From: Psychrobacillus sp. OK032 | GTDB lineage: Bacteria; Bacillota; Bacilli; Bacillales_A; Planococcaceae | Assembly (NCBI RefSeq): GCF_900111345.1 | Contig: NZ_FOGY01000002.1 | Span: forward strand, 186,001-250,000 | Length of the DNA stretch: 64,000 nucleotides | Reading direction: 5' to 3' | Part shown: positions 17,030 to 26,115 of the stretch, in pieces | Numbering within the stretch: position 1 is the first letter of the stretch | How the letters are laid out: every line of letters starts with the position of its first letter | Position numbers and translations under genes: made by a program | Notes under the pieces: model-generated | What the model was told of the DNA's origin: nothing | Seen by the model: the letters and a program-made list of their open reading frames with translations, nothing else | Databases searched by the model: none

Positions 17030-17794
17030 TTATTTATAGAAATATGGTGCTCGTTTATAATCTTCCCAAAAATATGGATCGTGCGTAATGTATAAATGTC
17101 CGTTCTCTCTAATTGCTATATTCTGAAGTTTATTAATAGATTCAATCGCTCTAGGTAAACTCCATGGATTTCCCGGTGGAATATTTTTTTCTAGGTTTTC
17201 CTTCGCATAAACCGCATCACCTACTAGCACTGCACATTGATTTGGTAAATGAACAACCAGAGACTGATGACCAGGCGAGTGTCCTGGTGAAGTGGTGATA
17301 TACACACCCTCTACCACTTCATAATCTCCTTCTATTAACTTGTAATTTAACGGATAATCAAATTGGTGCTTTAGATAAATATTTTCAACAAACCAATCAG
17401 GATAATAAGCAAATCGATATTCAGACTTTTGAATAAGTATCGTTGATTGGTCGAAGAATCGATTGCCTCCCGTATGATCCCAATGGAAATGAGAATTCAC
17501 CACATATTTAACATCCTTTGGGCTAACCCCGACTTTCTGTAGTTGGTTTCGAATATCATTTTCCTCTGTAAAATGTCTGAAGGCAGCTTGTTTCTCTCCC
17601 CATGTTTCATCGGGGTTAATCAATCCCTCCGGATCAACTCCTGTATCAAATAAGACATACCCATCATCCGTATCTATTAAAACTGGAACTACGGGGATGT
17701 CAAGAGATTCTCCAAACCCCTGTTTATATGTGACCAGACTCTTATCTAGAGTAAGTACACCACCGTCTAAGAAATACATACCTTTTACAGCCAT
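17030..17794 (-). CDS. metallo-beta-lactamase-fold lactonase, AiiA (AHL lactonase)-like
   Basis: This 254-residue cytoplasmic dizinc hydrolase starts at ATG after AAGGAGAGG. The HxHxDH metal motif is His102, His104, Asp106, His107 (SHFHWDHTGG); further ligands lie in PGHSPGH (171-176), GDA (Asp193) and His238. A Tyr (196) in VYAKEN matches the catalytic Tyr194 of Bacillus AiiA, and the block IEGDYEVV is shared with AiiA. Length is also that of AiiA (250). It should open a lactone ring. Whether this serves quorum quenching or growth on lactones is open; its position between two carboxylate receptors favours catabolism. Confidence 0.88.
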   Translation of the reverse strand: MAVKGMYFLDGGVLTLDKSLVTYKQGFGESLDIPVVPVLIDTDDGYVLFDTGVDPEGLINPDETWGEKQAAFRHFTEENDIRNQLQKVGVSPKDVKYVVNSHFHWDHTGGNRFFDQSTILIQKSEYRFAYYPDWFVENIYLKHQFDYPLNYKLIEGDYEVVEGVYITTSPGHSPGHQSLVVHLPNQCAVLVGDAVYAKENLEKNIPPGNPWSLPRAIESINKLQNIAIRENGHLYITHDPYFWEDYKRAPYFYK

Positions 17795-17911
17795 CAGAAT
17801 CCTCTCCTTATTATTTATTTCATAGATTAATAGTTAAATATTTGAATTTTTCTTATTCTTTAGTTGAGAAACAGCTCAACTTAATCTGATACATTGATAC
17901 TATTACCGATT

Positions 17912-19006
17912 TTATTCACTAAATTCCTCATTATACCGTGTAAACTTTTCAAGAATTTCTGTTCCAGGAAATCCTCTCACGTCCAAGGTTTCTGCCCATT
18001 TGTTATTAATAGATTGAAAATCTTCCTCCCATTTTTGTAATTCATCCGCTGGTAACTCATAAAACTCAATATCCGTTTCTTCTTGATATTTCTTCATTAA
18101 CTGTTCTTCATGCTCCTGGATGATTTTGGGGAACTGTTCAGCAGTTTCCTGGCTGGCTTGCCACACTGCATCTTGCACTTCTTTTGACCAACTGTTCCAT
18201 ACTTCCTCATTTACTGAAAACAGGACAATACCCCTGGCCACCGATGTGTTAACAGTTGTATATTTTGCGAGCGTATCCAATTGGTATGCCGGCCAGCTGA
18301 AAAATGATAAGAGTGTTCCATCGACTATGCCTCGTTCCCAGGATGAATAAATCTCAGTTCCCGACATTGATACAGGAACTGCGCCCCACTTGTGCAGTAT
18401 TTGATCCTGCAAGGAATTCGAAGTTCTAATTTTTAGTCCTTTAATATCATCAAGAGTTTTAACAGGACGCTTCGAATTGGTAATTTGGTTTGAAGTGCCA
18501 AGTGTTGCCCATAAAGGCTTAATTTTATTAGGTTTAAACTCCAGCTCATACAAATCTTCTTGGACGAGTTTATTGTATGCCTTCGAACCACTTACGGAGT
18601 CTTTTACTATACCAAGATTTCCACCAACAACACTCAGCGGTATATCGCCTTCAAGCCTCTCAGGTAGAATGACAGCAATATCTGTTACTTTATTTTGCAA
18701 GTTATCAAACATGCTGCTAACTTTACCTAATTGTTCCGCTGGATAAAACTCCACTTCTATTTTCCCTTTTCCTAACTCTTCAATTCTTTCAATCCACGGT
18801 AATGTACCACGCTCAGTAATCATATGAGTCATAGGTAAATAATCGGCAATCTTAATTACAACTTTTTCATCAATAGTAGCTTCATTACTTTTTCCTTCAG
18901 TATCATTCTCTACTTCTATCTCCTTCTCATTACCACAGGCAGCAAGACCGAAAGCTAACACAGATAAGAAAAGAAAGATTAACCATTTTTTAGAAAGTAA
19001 TTTCAA
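17912..19006 (-). CDS. orphan TRAP receptor lipoprotein (DctP paralog)
   Basis: A 364-residue TRAP receptor starting at TTG, eight bases after GGGAGG. It has a lipoprotein signal (LAAC, Cys near 24) and the ligand Arg in GLKIRTSN. It is similar over its whole length to the receptors at 14,571, 15,821 and 25,036. The regions around residues 105-130 (ILPERLEGDIPLS here) vary most, as expected where ligands differ. It lies upstream of the lactonase at 17,030. No permease gene is next to it, so it presumably shares DctQM encoded at 23,113-24,938. Confidence 0.93.
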   Translation of the reverse strand: MKLLSKKWLIFLFLSVLAFGLAACGNEKEIEVENDTEGKSNEATIDEKVVIKIADYLPMTHMITERGTLPWIERIEELGKGKIEVEFYPAEQLGKVSSMFDNLQNKVTDIAVILPERLEGDIPLSVVGGNLGIVKDSVSGSKAYNKLVQEDLYELEFKPNKIKPLWATLGTSNQITNSKRPVKTLDDIKGLKIRTSNSLQDQILHKWGAVPVSMSGTEIYSSWERGIVDGTLLSFFSWPAYQLDTLAKYTTVNTSVARGIVLFSVNEEVWNSWSKEVQDAVWQASQETAEQFPKIIQEHEEQLMKKYQEETDIEFYELPADELQKWEEDFQSINNKWAETLDVRGFPGTEILEKFTRYNEEFSE

Positions 19007-19159
19007 TAGAATTTTCCTCCCTTTTTTATATATCCAATTGTGTTACCAATACGTAATCACCTTGAAAATACTATATAAAACAATTGAACTGAAGACGCCG
19101 TTATGTCATTTAGGAGAACAAGCATATTCAAGACATAAAAATTCACCTCATACAACAAG

Positions 19160-20284
19160 TTATATCCTCTCTGGACGTCCCGTGTTGTCAATCACGGGCT
19201 TGATATCCTTTCCTAATCTCATGTTTTCAAGTGCCTCATTTATCTCCTCCAAATGATATTTACTAGTTACAATTTCAGCAAATGGATATTTATTTCTGTT
19301 TCTTTTAATAAATTGAAGGCCTTTATGAAAATGATTAATTGTAGCTGATATACTACCAATAATTGTAATACACTTATCAACGATAAGACTCGGTACTAAA
19401 CTAGTTGCCGTTGAGGAGGTCATTCCCAAAATAAGATATCTTCCACTTTTTTGTATTATATCTATCCCCTCGCTAAATGCCGGCGCATAACCGCTGCATT
19501 CAATAACAACCTCGGGTCCTCTCCCATTGGTAAGTTCCAGTATTTGTGCTTTTCGATCTGCAGGATCCTTGACATCATCAATATTTATGACGTGATCAGC
19601 ACCCCACTTTTTCGCTAACTCCAACCTATCCTCTGGACCTCCAACAACAATAACCTTCCCAGCATTGCTTTCACGAGCTACCACCGTAGCGTAAAGACCA
19701 AGCGGACCCGACCCCTGAATGACAACGTTTTCCCCAAAGCCGATTGATCCCAATCTTTCATATCCCGCAACAACACACCTAAAAGCACAGGCAACACCAA
19801 TTGTTTCTTCATTTGTTAGCTCTTGAGGAATCTTTATAACTTTTGTAGAGGGAGTAATGTACACATGCTCAGCAAAACCCCCTCTGAGAGCAAGAGGATG
19901 AAGAAATCCATAAGACTCTCTATTTGAACACAATACCGGCTCATTAGCTATTTGACACCAGTAACATTGCCCACAACTTATTTGTTCCCACATAATTCGG
20001 TCACCTATTTGGAGTGCTTCTCCGTTTATGTCCGTATCACGCCCTTCTCCCAACTCTACAATTTTCCCTATGATCTCGTGACCTTGTATAATAGGCAGAG
20101 GAGAATCATTTCCGACGCCTAACTCCCCTAACTGCAGATGCACGTCAGATCCACAAATTCCAGCCATCTCCACCCGAACCAAAATGGCCCGCGCCTTCAT
20201 TTCTGGAATAGGAACTTCAAGAAATTGAATAGGTTTTCCGAATTCCTCTAAAACCGATACCTTACTTAACTTTGCATTCTCCAT
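19160..20284 (-). CDS. zinc-dependent medium-chain alcohol dehydrogenase
   Basis: This 374-residue MDR protein has the catalytic-zinc residues in GICGSDVH (near 45) and GHE (near 70) and a structural-zinc loop with four Cys in CGQCYWCQ...C near 100-115. The Rossmann motif GSGPLGLYA lies near 190 and IVVGG near 215. It should oxidise a secondary alcohol or polyol-like substrate with NAD(P) in the cytoplasm. It lies about 100 bp downstream of the SDR at 20,388 on the same strand, and a receptor gene follows. A role in oxidising a hydroxy acid released by the lactonase is plausible but not shown. Confidence 0.92.
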   Translation of the reverse strand: MENAKLSKVSVLEEFGKPIQFLEVPIPEMKARAILVRVEMAGICGSDVHLQLGELGVGNDSPLPIIQGHEIIGKIVELGEGRDTDINGEALQIGDRIMWEQISCGQCYWCQIANEPVLCSNRESYGFLHPLALRGGFAEHVYITPSTKVIKIPQELTNEETIGVACAFRCVVAGYERLGSIGFGENVVIQGSGPLGLYATVVARESNAGKVIVVGGPEDRLELAKKWGADHVINIDDVKDPADRKAQILELTNGRGPEVVIECSGYAPAFSEGIDIIQKSGRYLILGMTSSTATSLVPSLIVDKCITIIGSISATINHFHKGLQFIKRNRNKYPFAEIVTSKYHLEEINEALENMRLGKDIKPVIDNTGRPERI

Positions 20285-20387
20285 TAATTATTTGCCCCTT
20301 TGTTTCGATTTATATTAAATTGGACCTTTCATATCTAGCGATTAGAGTTTTAGGGAAATACTACTAAAAACAAAATATTCAGTCATT

Positions 20388-21152
20388 TTACGCCATATAC
20401 GCTCCATCTACCGGTAAATTTACCCCACTTATATAAGTAGATTCATCTGATGCAAGAAAAAGAGCTGCCTTTGCAATATCATCAGGACGGGCAAATCGTC
20501 CTAATGGAATTCGTTCTAAAAGAAATTGTTTGTTTTTCTCGGGATCATCATCTTTCGACCTTGCCAAAAATTGGGCCATCATCGGAGTCTCCGCTAGCGA
20601 AGGACAAATCCCATTCACACGGATCTTTTCTTTTGCCAAATTAACTGCCAGAGATCGAACTAGGTTAACTACAGCACCTTTTCCTGTCGAATAAACGACA
20701 CTAGTTGGGGATGCTTTAAGTCCCCCAACTGAAGATGTGAAGATAATGGATCCTGTACCTGCTTTTCTAATGCTTTTGAGAGCGTATTGGGTGGTAAAAA
20801 ATCCACTTTTAAGATTAAGTCCCATGGCAAAATCATATTCTTCTTCCGTTACATTCTCAAAACCATTTGGACCAGGAGTTCCGACATGGTTCCACAAAAC
20901 GTCTATCTTGCCATATTGTAGATCTATTCTATCAATAACTTCTTTTATTGCATCTAGCTCTATTAAATCTATTTTATAAAATTGTGCCTCACCACCGCTT
21001 TGTTTTATTTCTTCAACTACCAATTCTCCTTGTTCCTGATTAACATCTAAAATAACAACTTTTGCCCCCTCTTTTGCAAAAAGATTTGCACCTGCTCGTC
21101 CCATTCCTGAGGCAGCTGCAGAAATTACTGCTACTTTTCCTGCTAATTTCAT
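20388..21152 (-). CDS. short-chain dehydrogenase/reductase (SDR), paralog of 4,266
   Basis: This 254-residue SDR starts at the ATG at 21,152, placed after AAAGGGAG; an upstream frame extension to 21,188 lacks a ribosome site. It is closely similar to the SDR at 4,266-5,033, sharing the unusual NHVG and the tail ISGVNLPVDGAY. YSTGK supplies Tyr and Lys. Two signature residues changed: the first Gly of the cofactor motif is Ala (ISAAASGMG) and the CPG motif after the active site is CPS. These may weaken or shift cofactor binding. The island thus has two intact copies and one ruined copy of this enzyme. Confidence 0.92.
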   Translation of the reverse strand: MKLAGKVAVISAAASGMGRAGANLFAKEGAKVVILDVNQEQGELVVEEIKQSGGEAQFYKIDLIELDAIKEVIDRIDLQYGKIDVLWNHVGTPGPNGFENVTEEEYDFAMGLNLKSGFFTTQYALKSIRKAGTGSIIFTSSVGGLKASPTSVVYSTGKGAVVNLVRSLAVNLAKEKIRVNGICPSLAETPMMAQFLARSKDDDPEKNKQFLLERIPLGRFARPDDIAKAALFLASDESTYISGVNLPVDGAYMA

Positions 21153-21181
21153 AATGTCATCTCCCTTTTTTATAAACAAGC

Positions 21182-21194
21182 GGAACACGGTCCT
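21182..21194 (-). promoter_or_regulatory. degenerate AGAAC-N3-GTTCT-like operator
   Basis: GGAAC-ACG-GTCCT lies about 30 bases before the SDR start at 21,152 and resembles operator copy C. No good -35/-10 pair stands at the expected distance, so it may be a relic or belong to a weak promoter. Confidence 0.3.
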
Positions 21195-21410
21195 GCTAGT
21201 TTCACTGGTATATTTTTCCGAATCCGAGAGAAAATTTCACTCACAAATAAATCTTTGCTCACTTTCCAGTGTAACTTCATTGATAATTAAGGAACCTGAA
21301 TGACCGTCTTACCTACAAGTCATTCAGCTTTTCCTTAAAACGAATTTCCTCAAGCTCGCTGTGAAAAAACTAGATTAAACTTTCTGTGACACTGTAAGAT
21401 AAAGTTCATG

Positions 21411-21827
21411 TTATTTTAAATTGTTATATTCTTGATCTGTCACGGGTTCCAACCATTCGGCGGCGCCTTTTTGAGGATTAGTACTTATTGCGATATGTGA
21501 GAACCAGCTATCCGGTGTAGCACCGTGCCAATGTTTTATATCCGGAAGAATCTTTACAACATCCCCTTCATGAATCACCTGTACCGGTTTGTCTTCTTCC
21601 TGATAATATCCCTTACCACCGATACAAAGCAGAATCTGGCCACCTGGATGCTTATGCCAGTTATTTCTCGCGCCAGGTTCAAAAGTCACATTGCTAATCG
21701 GGCAATTAAAAGTACTTTCATTATTTACTAGCCTTTGTAGCCATGCTACTCCTATAAAATTGCTACTTTCAATTTCTTCGCCTTTTGGAAAAATAACGCT
21801 CTCATTTAAAATATTTGATTTTAACAT
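21411..21827 (-). CDS. cupin-domain protein
   Basis: A 138-residue single-domain cupin. Motif 1 appears as HKHPGGQILLCIGGKGYYQEE (His residues plus Glu) and motif 2 as GDVVKILPDIKHWHGA (His). Together these form the usual metal site of the six-stranded barrel. Relatives of this type include small cupins annotated with carboxymuconolactone decarboxylases and (R)-mandelonitrile lyase-like proteins. The exact reaction is not inferable. It sits between the SDR and the hydroxyacid dehydrogenase genes, all on the minus strand, so it is likely part of the same catabolic set. Confidence 0.85.
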   Translation of the reverse strand: MLKSNILNESVIFPKGEEIESSNFIGVAWLQRLVNNESTFNCPISNVTFEPGARNNWHKHPGGQILLCIGGKGYYQEEDKPVQVIHEGDVVKILPDIKHWHGATPDSWFSHIAISTNPQKGAAEWLEPVTDQEYNNLK

Positions 21828-22029
21828 ATTCTATTTTTCTCCCTTCGTACAGTTCTTCTCTACGGCTTGGTCTATTTCGGCTTATCAAATAACGATATTT
21901 GCTAACCACCATCAATAGTAAACAGCTTCATTTTATTATGACGACAGTCCTAATTGACTGGATTTACCGTTTTTATCAAGCAAAGCAATTACTCTCTATT
22001 TTTTTACTTTTAACGCTATCTCATCATCC

Positions 22030-22914
22030 TCATTTTTTCACAGGTTCAACCTCTCTTACCAAATTGATAATACTAGATATGTCTTTTTTTCCGTAACCAC
22101 GAAGCTGTGCAATTCTAAACCATTGTTGAACTAGTGTGGCGGAGAAATTAGCGATTCCCTTATCCTTACATAACTGTATTACTAATTCTAAATCCTTTAG
22201 CGTTAAATCAACTGTAAATCCAGGTTCAATATCATTATTTTTAATCTTCGGCATTTTTGCTGTAAGAATCCGATTCGATCCGTTACTTGTTGATATAACG
22301 TCATAAAAAGTCTCAAAAGGTATATTTAGATGATCAGCCATCAAAATCGCTTCTGCGGTAATAAACATCTGACTGCTACCCATGAAATTATTAATTAATT
22401 TGATTGCAGAACCGCCACCTCTTTGACCTATATAATAAATGTTAGACGACATTGCCTGCAAATATGGAAGAATGCCTTCCACCTCTTCTTCCGTTCCACC
22501 CACCATCAAGGAAAGTGTGCCTTCGGCGGCTCTTGGCACACCTCCACTTATTGGAATATCAATGTAGGTAATCCCTTTATTCTTGGCAAATAAAGCCATT
22601 TCCTTACTTGTCGAAGGATCTATAGTACTTAGATCAATAATATATTGGTTAGGTTTTCCAAAAGTCACCAGGCCATTTTCTCCGGTTACAATTTCCTTAA
22701 CCTCCTTTGGCCCAGGTAGCGATAGAAAAATAATGTCAGATTGCTCTGCCATTTCAGCAACATTTCTCGCTACTGTTACACCTTCCGTGACAAAATCTTG
22801 ACATTGTTTTTCACTAATATCCCATACTTGTAATGAAGCACTTTCTTTTAAAATATTTTTGGCCATTGGTGAACCCATATTACCCAATCCTATAAAACCT
22901 ACTTTGAAATCCAT
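22030..22914 (-). CDS. 3-hydroxyisobutyrate dehydrogenase-family beta-hydroxyacid dehydrogenase
   Basis: This 294-residue NAD(P)-dependent beta-hydroxyacid dehydrogenase opens with the Rossmann motif GFIGLGNMGSPMA (residues 6-18). It has the substrate-binding signature DIPISGGVPRAAEGTLSLMVGG near 118-140 and the catalytic Lys in KLINNFMGS near 171. It oxidises 3-hydroxy acids, for example 3-hydroxyisobutyrate or tartronate semialdehyde-type substrates. Length is normal and the frame is intact. It lies between the cupin gene and the second TRAP operon, about 200 bp downstream of dctM, and could convert the imported or hydrolysed acid. Confidence 0.92.
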   Translation of the reverse strand: MDFKVGFIGLGNMGSPMAKNILKESASLQVWDISEKQCQDFVTEGVTVARNVAEMAEQSDIIFLSLPGPKEVKEIVTGENGLVTFGKPNQYIIDLSTIDPSTSKEMALFAKNKGITYIDIPISGGVPRAAEGTLSLMVGGTEEEVEGILPYLQAMSSNIYYIGQRGGGSAIKLINNFMGSSQMFITAEAILMADHLNIPFETFYDVISTSNGSNRILTAKMPKIKNNDIEPGFTVDLTLKDLELVIQLCKDKGIANFSATLVQQWFRIAQLRGYGKKDISSIINLVREVEPVKK

Positions 22915-22989
22915 TATTTACGTCTCCTCCTTTTTATGTTTGATGTCATTTTATATTCAGTTTTAAAACCACTTTCATCAAAACTTCAT

Positions 22990-23075
22990 GTAGGCGTATC
23001 ACTAAGATGGCGGTTTTCCGTCCGGCTTATGACGGTATGGTCTCTCAAGCCCCGAAGCCGATAAAAAGGGATTCT
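22990..23075. other. GC-rich, hairpin-prone intergenic patch
   Basis: Between the dehydrogenase (start 22,914) and dctM (stop 23,113) lies a patch noticeably richer in GC than its surroundings. It includes CGGTTTTCCG and several short complementary blocks. I cannot assign it to a gene or known RNA; it could be the end of an insertion element or a structured 3' untranslated region. Confidence 0.3.
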
Positions 23076-23112
23076 TTATATCAACATATTAACCTGTTTT
23101 CTTGAAAATCTT

Positions 23113-24402
23113 TTACCCCATCAAATTAGGTAGCCAAGTAGCAATGGAAGGTAATAGAATTAAGATTAGCAGTATAATAAGCTCGGCTACGACAAACCTG
23201 GGCACTCCCTTAAATCCCTCTGAAGTATTGACCTTGGCGGCTCCCGAAGCAACAAAGACATTCAACCCTACGGGAGGTGTTATCAAACCGATTTCTGCCG
23301 TTTTGACTACAATAATCCCAAACCAAATCGGATCAAACCCAAATGTCATCATCAAAGGAAATGTAAAAGGAAGTGTTAATATAAGAATAGCCGTCTGATC
23401 CATAAACAAACCTAATACAAGGTATAGAATCACTACAATTGCGAGCACTAACCATTTAGACATACCAGATTCAACAATGATATTAATTAAATCCTGGGTT
23501 ATTTGAGTAGAAATTAAGTAATAACCAAAAAACATGGCACCAATGATAATCGTCATGATCATGGCAGTCGATCTAAGCGTATTTTTCAATGCATTTTGAG
23601 TATCCTTAAATTTCAACCTGCGTAGGGATAATGCAATGACAAAGGTTGCAAATGCTCCCAATGCACCTGCTTCCGTGGCAGTAACAATTCCTCCATAAAT
23701 ACCTCCAATTACCGCGGTCATAAGGATTATTACTGGCCAAATTAGCTTAAGTGACAATAATCTTTCTTTCATTGGTGCTTTTTCTGCCCTTGATGGTGCG
23801 ACTTCGGGTTTTTGCTTTACCCAAATAAGAATGGTAACGATATAACCTACTACCGTAACAAGGCCCGGAATAATTCCAGCAATGAGTAGTGGCCCAATGG
23901 GAGTCTCTGTCAAAATACCATAAAGAATAAGGGCGATGCTTGGAGGTATCATAACAGCAAGAGTTCCTGCTACGCTAACTACCCCCATTGAAAAATGCGT
24001 CTTGTACCCATACTTTTTCATTTCTGGTACGGCTGAAGTAGCAAGAGTAGCTGCGGAAGCTGTACTTGAACCGCTCACTGCCGCAAGTCCCGCACCAGCA
24101 AGGATGGTAGCGATACCTAGCCCTCCTGGTAAATGTCCAAGCCATTTATTCGACGCGGAAAAAAGATCTTTTGTCATATTACTAGCCGTCAATAATTCAG
24201 CCATGAAAATAAACATTGGCACGGTTGTAAATAAAAAAACAGCTGCATTTTCATATGGTGCTGTTTGCGCAATACCTAAAAATAAATCTAATCCTCCTAT
24301 AATAAGCAAGCCAACAGCTCCCGATATAGCCATAGAAAAAGCAACCGGCATCCCTGTAATTAAAAAAACGAATAATAATATCAACGGAATTGCAACTGTC
24401 AT
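23113..24402 (-). CDS. TRAP transporter large permease (DctM family)
   Basis: The 429-residue integral membrane subunit with about 12 helices. Conserved TRAP features are AAVSGSSTASAATLA near residue 110, MIPPSIALILYG near 150 and the late ITPPVGLNVFVASG near 380. It follows dctQ after 14 bp and is therefore co-transcribed with receptor and small permease (order dctP-dctQ-dctM). It is the only intact DctM beside the group of four similar receptors, so it is the likely shared channel. Stubs of DctM C-termini at 5,383 and 28,335 resemble this protein's end. Confidence 0.95.
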   Translation of the reverse strand: MTVAIPLILLFVFLITGMPVAFSMAISGAVGLLIIGGLDLFLGIAQTAPYENAAVFLFTTVPMFIFMAELLTASNMTKDLFSASNKWLGHLPGGLGIATILAGAGLAAVSGSSTASAATLATSAVPEMKKYGYKTHFSMGVVSVAGTLAVMIPPSIALILYGILTETPIGPLLIAGIIPGLVTVVGYIVTILIWVKQKPEVAPSRAEKAPMKERLLSLKLIWPVIILMTAVIGGIYGGIVTATEAGALGAFATFVIALSLRRLKFKDTQNALKNTLRSTAMIMTIIIGAMFFGYYLISTQITQDLINIIVESGMSKWLVLAIVVILYLVLGLFMDQTAILILTLPFTFPLMMTFGFDPIWFGIIVVKTAEIGLITPPVGLNVFVASGAAKVNTSEGFKGVPRFVVAELIILLILILLPSIATWLPNLMG

Positions 24403-24416
24403 TTATATCCCCTCCA

Positions 24417-24938
24417 TTAGTTCATCTCTTCATTGTCTATAATAATTTCTTTATTAAATCCCAATAGGTTTTGGATAGATATTAATACTAAACGTAAAGT
24501 AAACATGTAAGCTCCAATCGGAACCCAAATCCATGATAGCCATATTGGCCACGGAATGAGTCCAGCTTCAACACTCTTGGTAACATAATATTCTATAGTT
24601 ACATGCATGCTTAGATAAGCTATTGCGAACATTAGAGTAGCTGCTAATAAGGGGTAAATAATATCTAAAACTTTTACTAATGTCCTAGGTAAATATCGAA
24701 TAAACATATCAATTCTAATATGACCGCCCATTTTCATTACATAGCTTATACTGAGAAATACAACAATCACCATTAAATATTTTTCGGAAAAATAAAAAGC
24801 TCCGATAATTGCATGGTTAAAAATATATCTCATCGCGGCATCTGCTGTTGTGAGTATCATCATGATGAATACAGCAATTTGCGCTATCAAAAAAAACACA
24901 GAATCAATTTTGTCAACTATATCTGTTACTTTTTTCAT
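24417..24938 (-). CDS. TRAP transporter small permease (DctQ family)
   Basis: A 173-residue protein with four hydrophobic segments and the DctQ-type conserved stretch VMKMGGHIRIDMFIRYLP after helix 2. It assembles with the DctM encoded 14 bp downstream. The receptor gene lies about 100 bp upstream on the same strand, which makes the complete transporter 26,115-23,113. The last residues are charged and cytoplasmic. Confidence 0.93.
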   Translation of the reverse strand: MKKVTDIVDKIDSVFFLIAQIAVFIMMILTTADAAMRYIFNHAIIGAFYFSEKYLMVIVVFLSISYVMKMGGHIRIDMFIRYLPRTLVKVLDIIYPLLAATLMFAIAYLSMHVTIEYYVTKSVEAGLIPWPIWLSWIWVPIGAYMFTLRLVLISIQNLLGFNKEIIIDNEEMN

Positions 24939-25035
24939 TTGAACACTCCTCGTGATAGTTTATTGAGTGAAGAATGGAGCCATTGATCAATTAAACACCA
25001 ATAGCCCCAACTTAATATGAATATAACTTTTGATA

Positions 25036-26115
25036 TTAATGATCAATTTTTTTACTAAATTCCTCATTATACTGTATAAACTTTTCGAGAATTTCTGTTC
25101 CAGGCAATCCTTTACTGTCTAAGTCTTCTGCCCACTTTTTATTAAAGGGTTGCATTTCTTTATTCCATTCTTGTAATTCATCCTCTGGTATCTCAAAAAA
25201 CTCAACATCCGTTTCTTCTTGATATTGTCTTATTAACTTTTCTTCTTCTCCCATAATTCCATTTGCGAACTGTTCAATAATTTCATCGCTTGCTTGTTGC
25301 ACTGCATCTTGTATTTCTTTTGGCCAACTGTTCCAAATATCCTCATTTACTGAATAGGTCAAAGCAACTGTAGGTAGAGTTGCGTTAACAGTTGAATATT
25401 TTGCGATTGTTTCCAATTGGTAAACAGGCCAACTAGAAAATGATATGACCGTCCCGTCAACTATGCCCCGCTCCCAAGCTGAGTACAACTCATTTCCAGG
25501 CACTGATATAGGAGTTGCGCCCCATTTGTTCATCATTTCTTCCTGTAAGCCATCTGCAGTTCTAATCTTTAGTCCCTTCAAATCTTCGAGAGATGTAATA
25601 GGATGCTTCGAGTTTACAATTTGGTATGGACTCAAAGTTCCAGCCCATAAAGGCTTAATTCCATTCGGTTTAAACTCAATCTCATATAAATCCTCTTGTA
25701 CAATTTTATTGTAAGCCTTCGAAGCACTTAAAGAGTCTTTTATAATACCAGGATTTCCACTAACAGCACTCACCGGCATAACGCTTGCATTCCACTGTGG
25801 AGCAATGAAAGAAATATCTACTACTTTATTTTTCAAGTTATCTAACTGGCTGCCTACTTTTCCTAATTGTTCTGCGGGATAATACTCTACTTCAATTTTA
25901 CCTTCCCCTAGTTCTTCAATTCTTTCGATCCACGGTAGAGTACCGTGGATCGAAATCAAGTGTGTCTTAGGTAAATGATCGGCAATTTTGATAACGAATT
26001 TCTCACCATTTTTAGCCTCTACTTGATTCTTCTCCTGATTACCACAGGCAACAAGCCCGAAAGCTAGCACAGACAGAAACAAAAACATTAACCATTTTTT
26101 TTGAATTAATCTCAC
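25036..26115 (-). CDS. TRAP transporter substrate-binding lipoprotein (DctP family)
   Basis: A receptor of 359 residues. I chose the GTG at 26,115, nine bases after AGGGGG, because it puts the lipoprotein signal (QKKWLMFLFLSVLAFGLVAC) at the N-terminus; the longer frame to 26,196 has no ribosome site. The ligand Arg is present in GLKIRTAD. It is the receptor encoded directly with the dctQM pair at 23,113-24,938 and is the closest relative of the three orphan receptors. A cre-like site (26,395-26,408) lies upstream. Confidence 0.93.
   Translation of the reverse strand: MRLIQKKWLMFLFLSVLAFGLVACGNQEKNQVEAKNGEKFVIKIADHLPKTHLISIHGTLPWIERIEELGEGKIEVEYYPAEQLGKVGSQLDNLKNKVVDISFIAPQWNASVMPVSAVSGNPGIIKDSLSASKAYNKIVQEDLYEIEFKPNGIKPLWAGTLSPYQIVNSKHPITSLEDLKGLKIRTADGLQEEMMNKWGATPISVPGNELYSAWERGIVDGTVISFSSWPVYQLETIAKYSTVNATLPTVALTYSVNEDIWNSWPKEIQDAVQQASDEIIEQFANGIMGEEEKLIRQYQEETDVEFFEIPEDELQEWNKEMQPFNKKWAEDLDSKGLPGTEILEKFIQYNEEFSKKIDH

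Noticed and set aside
23936-24442. Plus-strand frame of 168 codons opposite dctM
   Set aside because: Shadow of the dctM gene; the translation is low-complexity and unlike a real protein.
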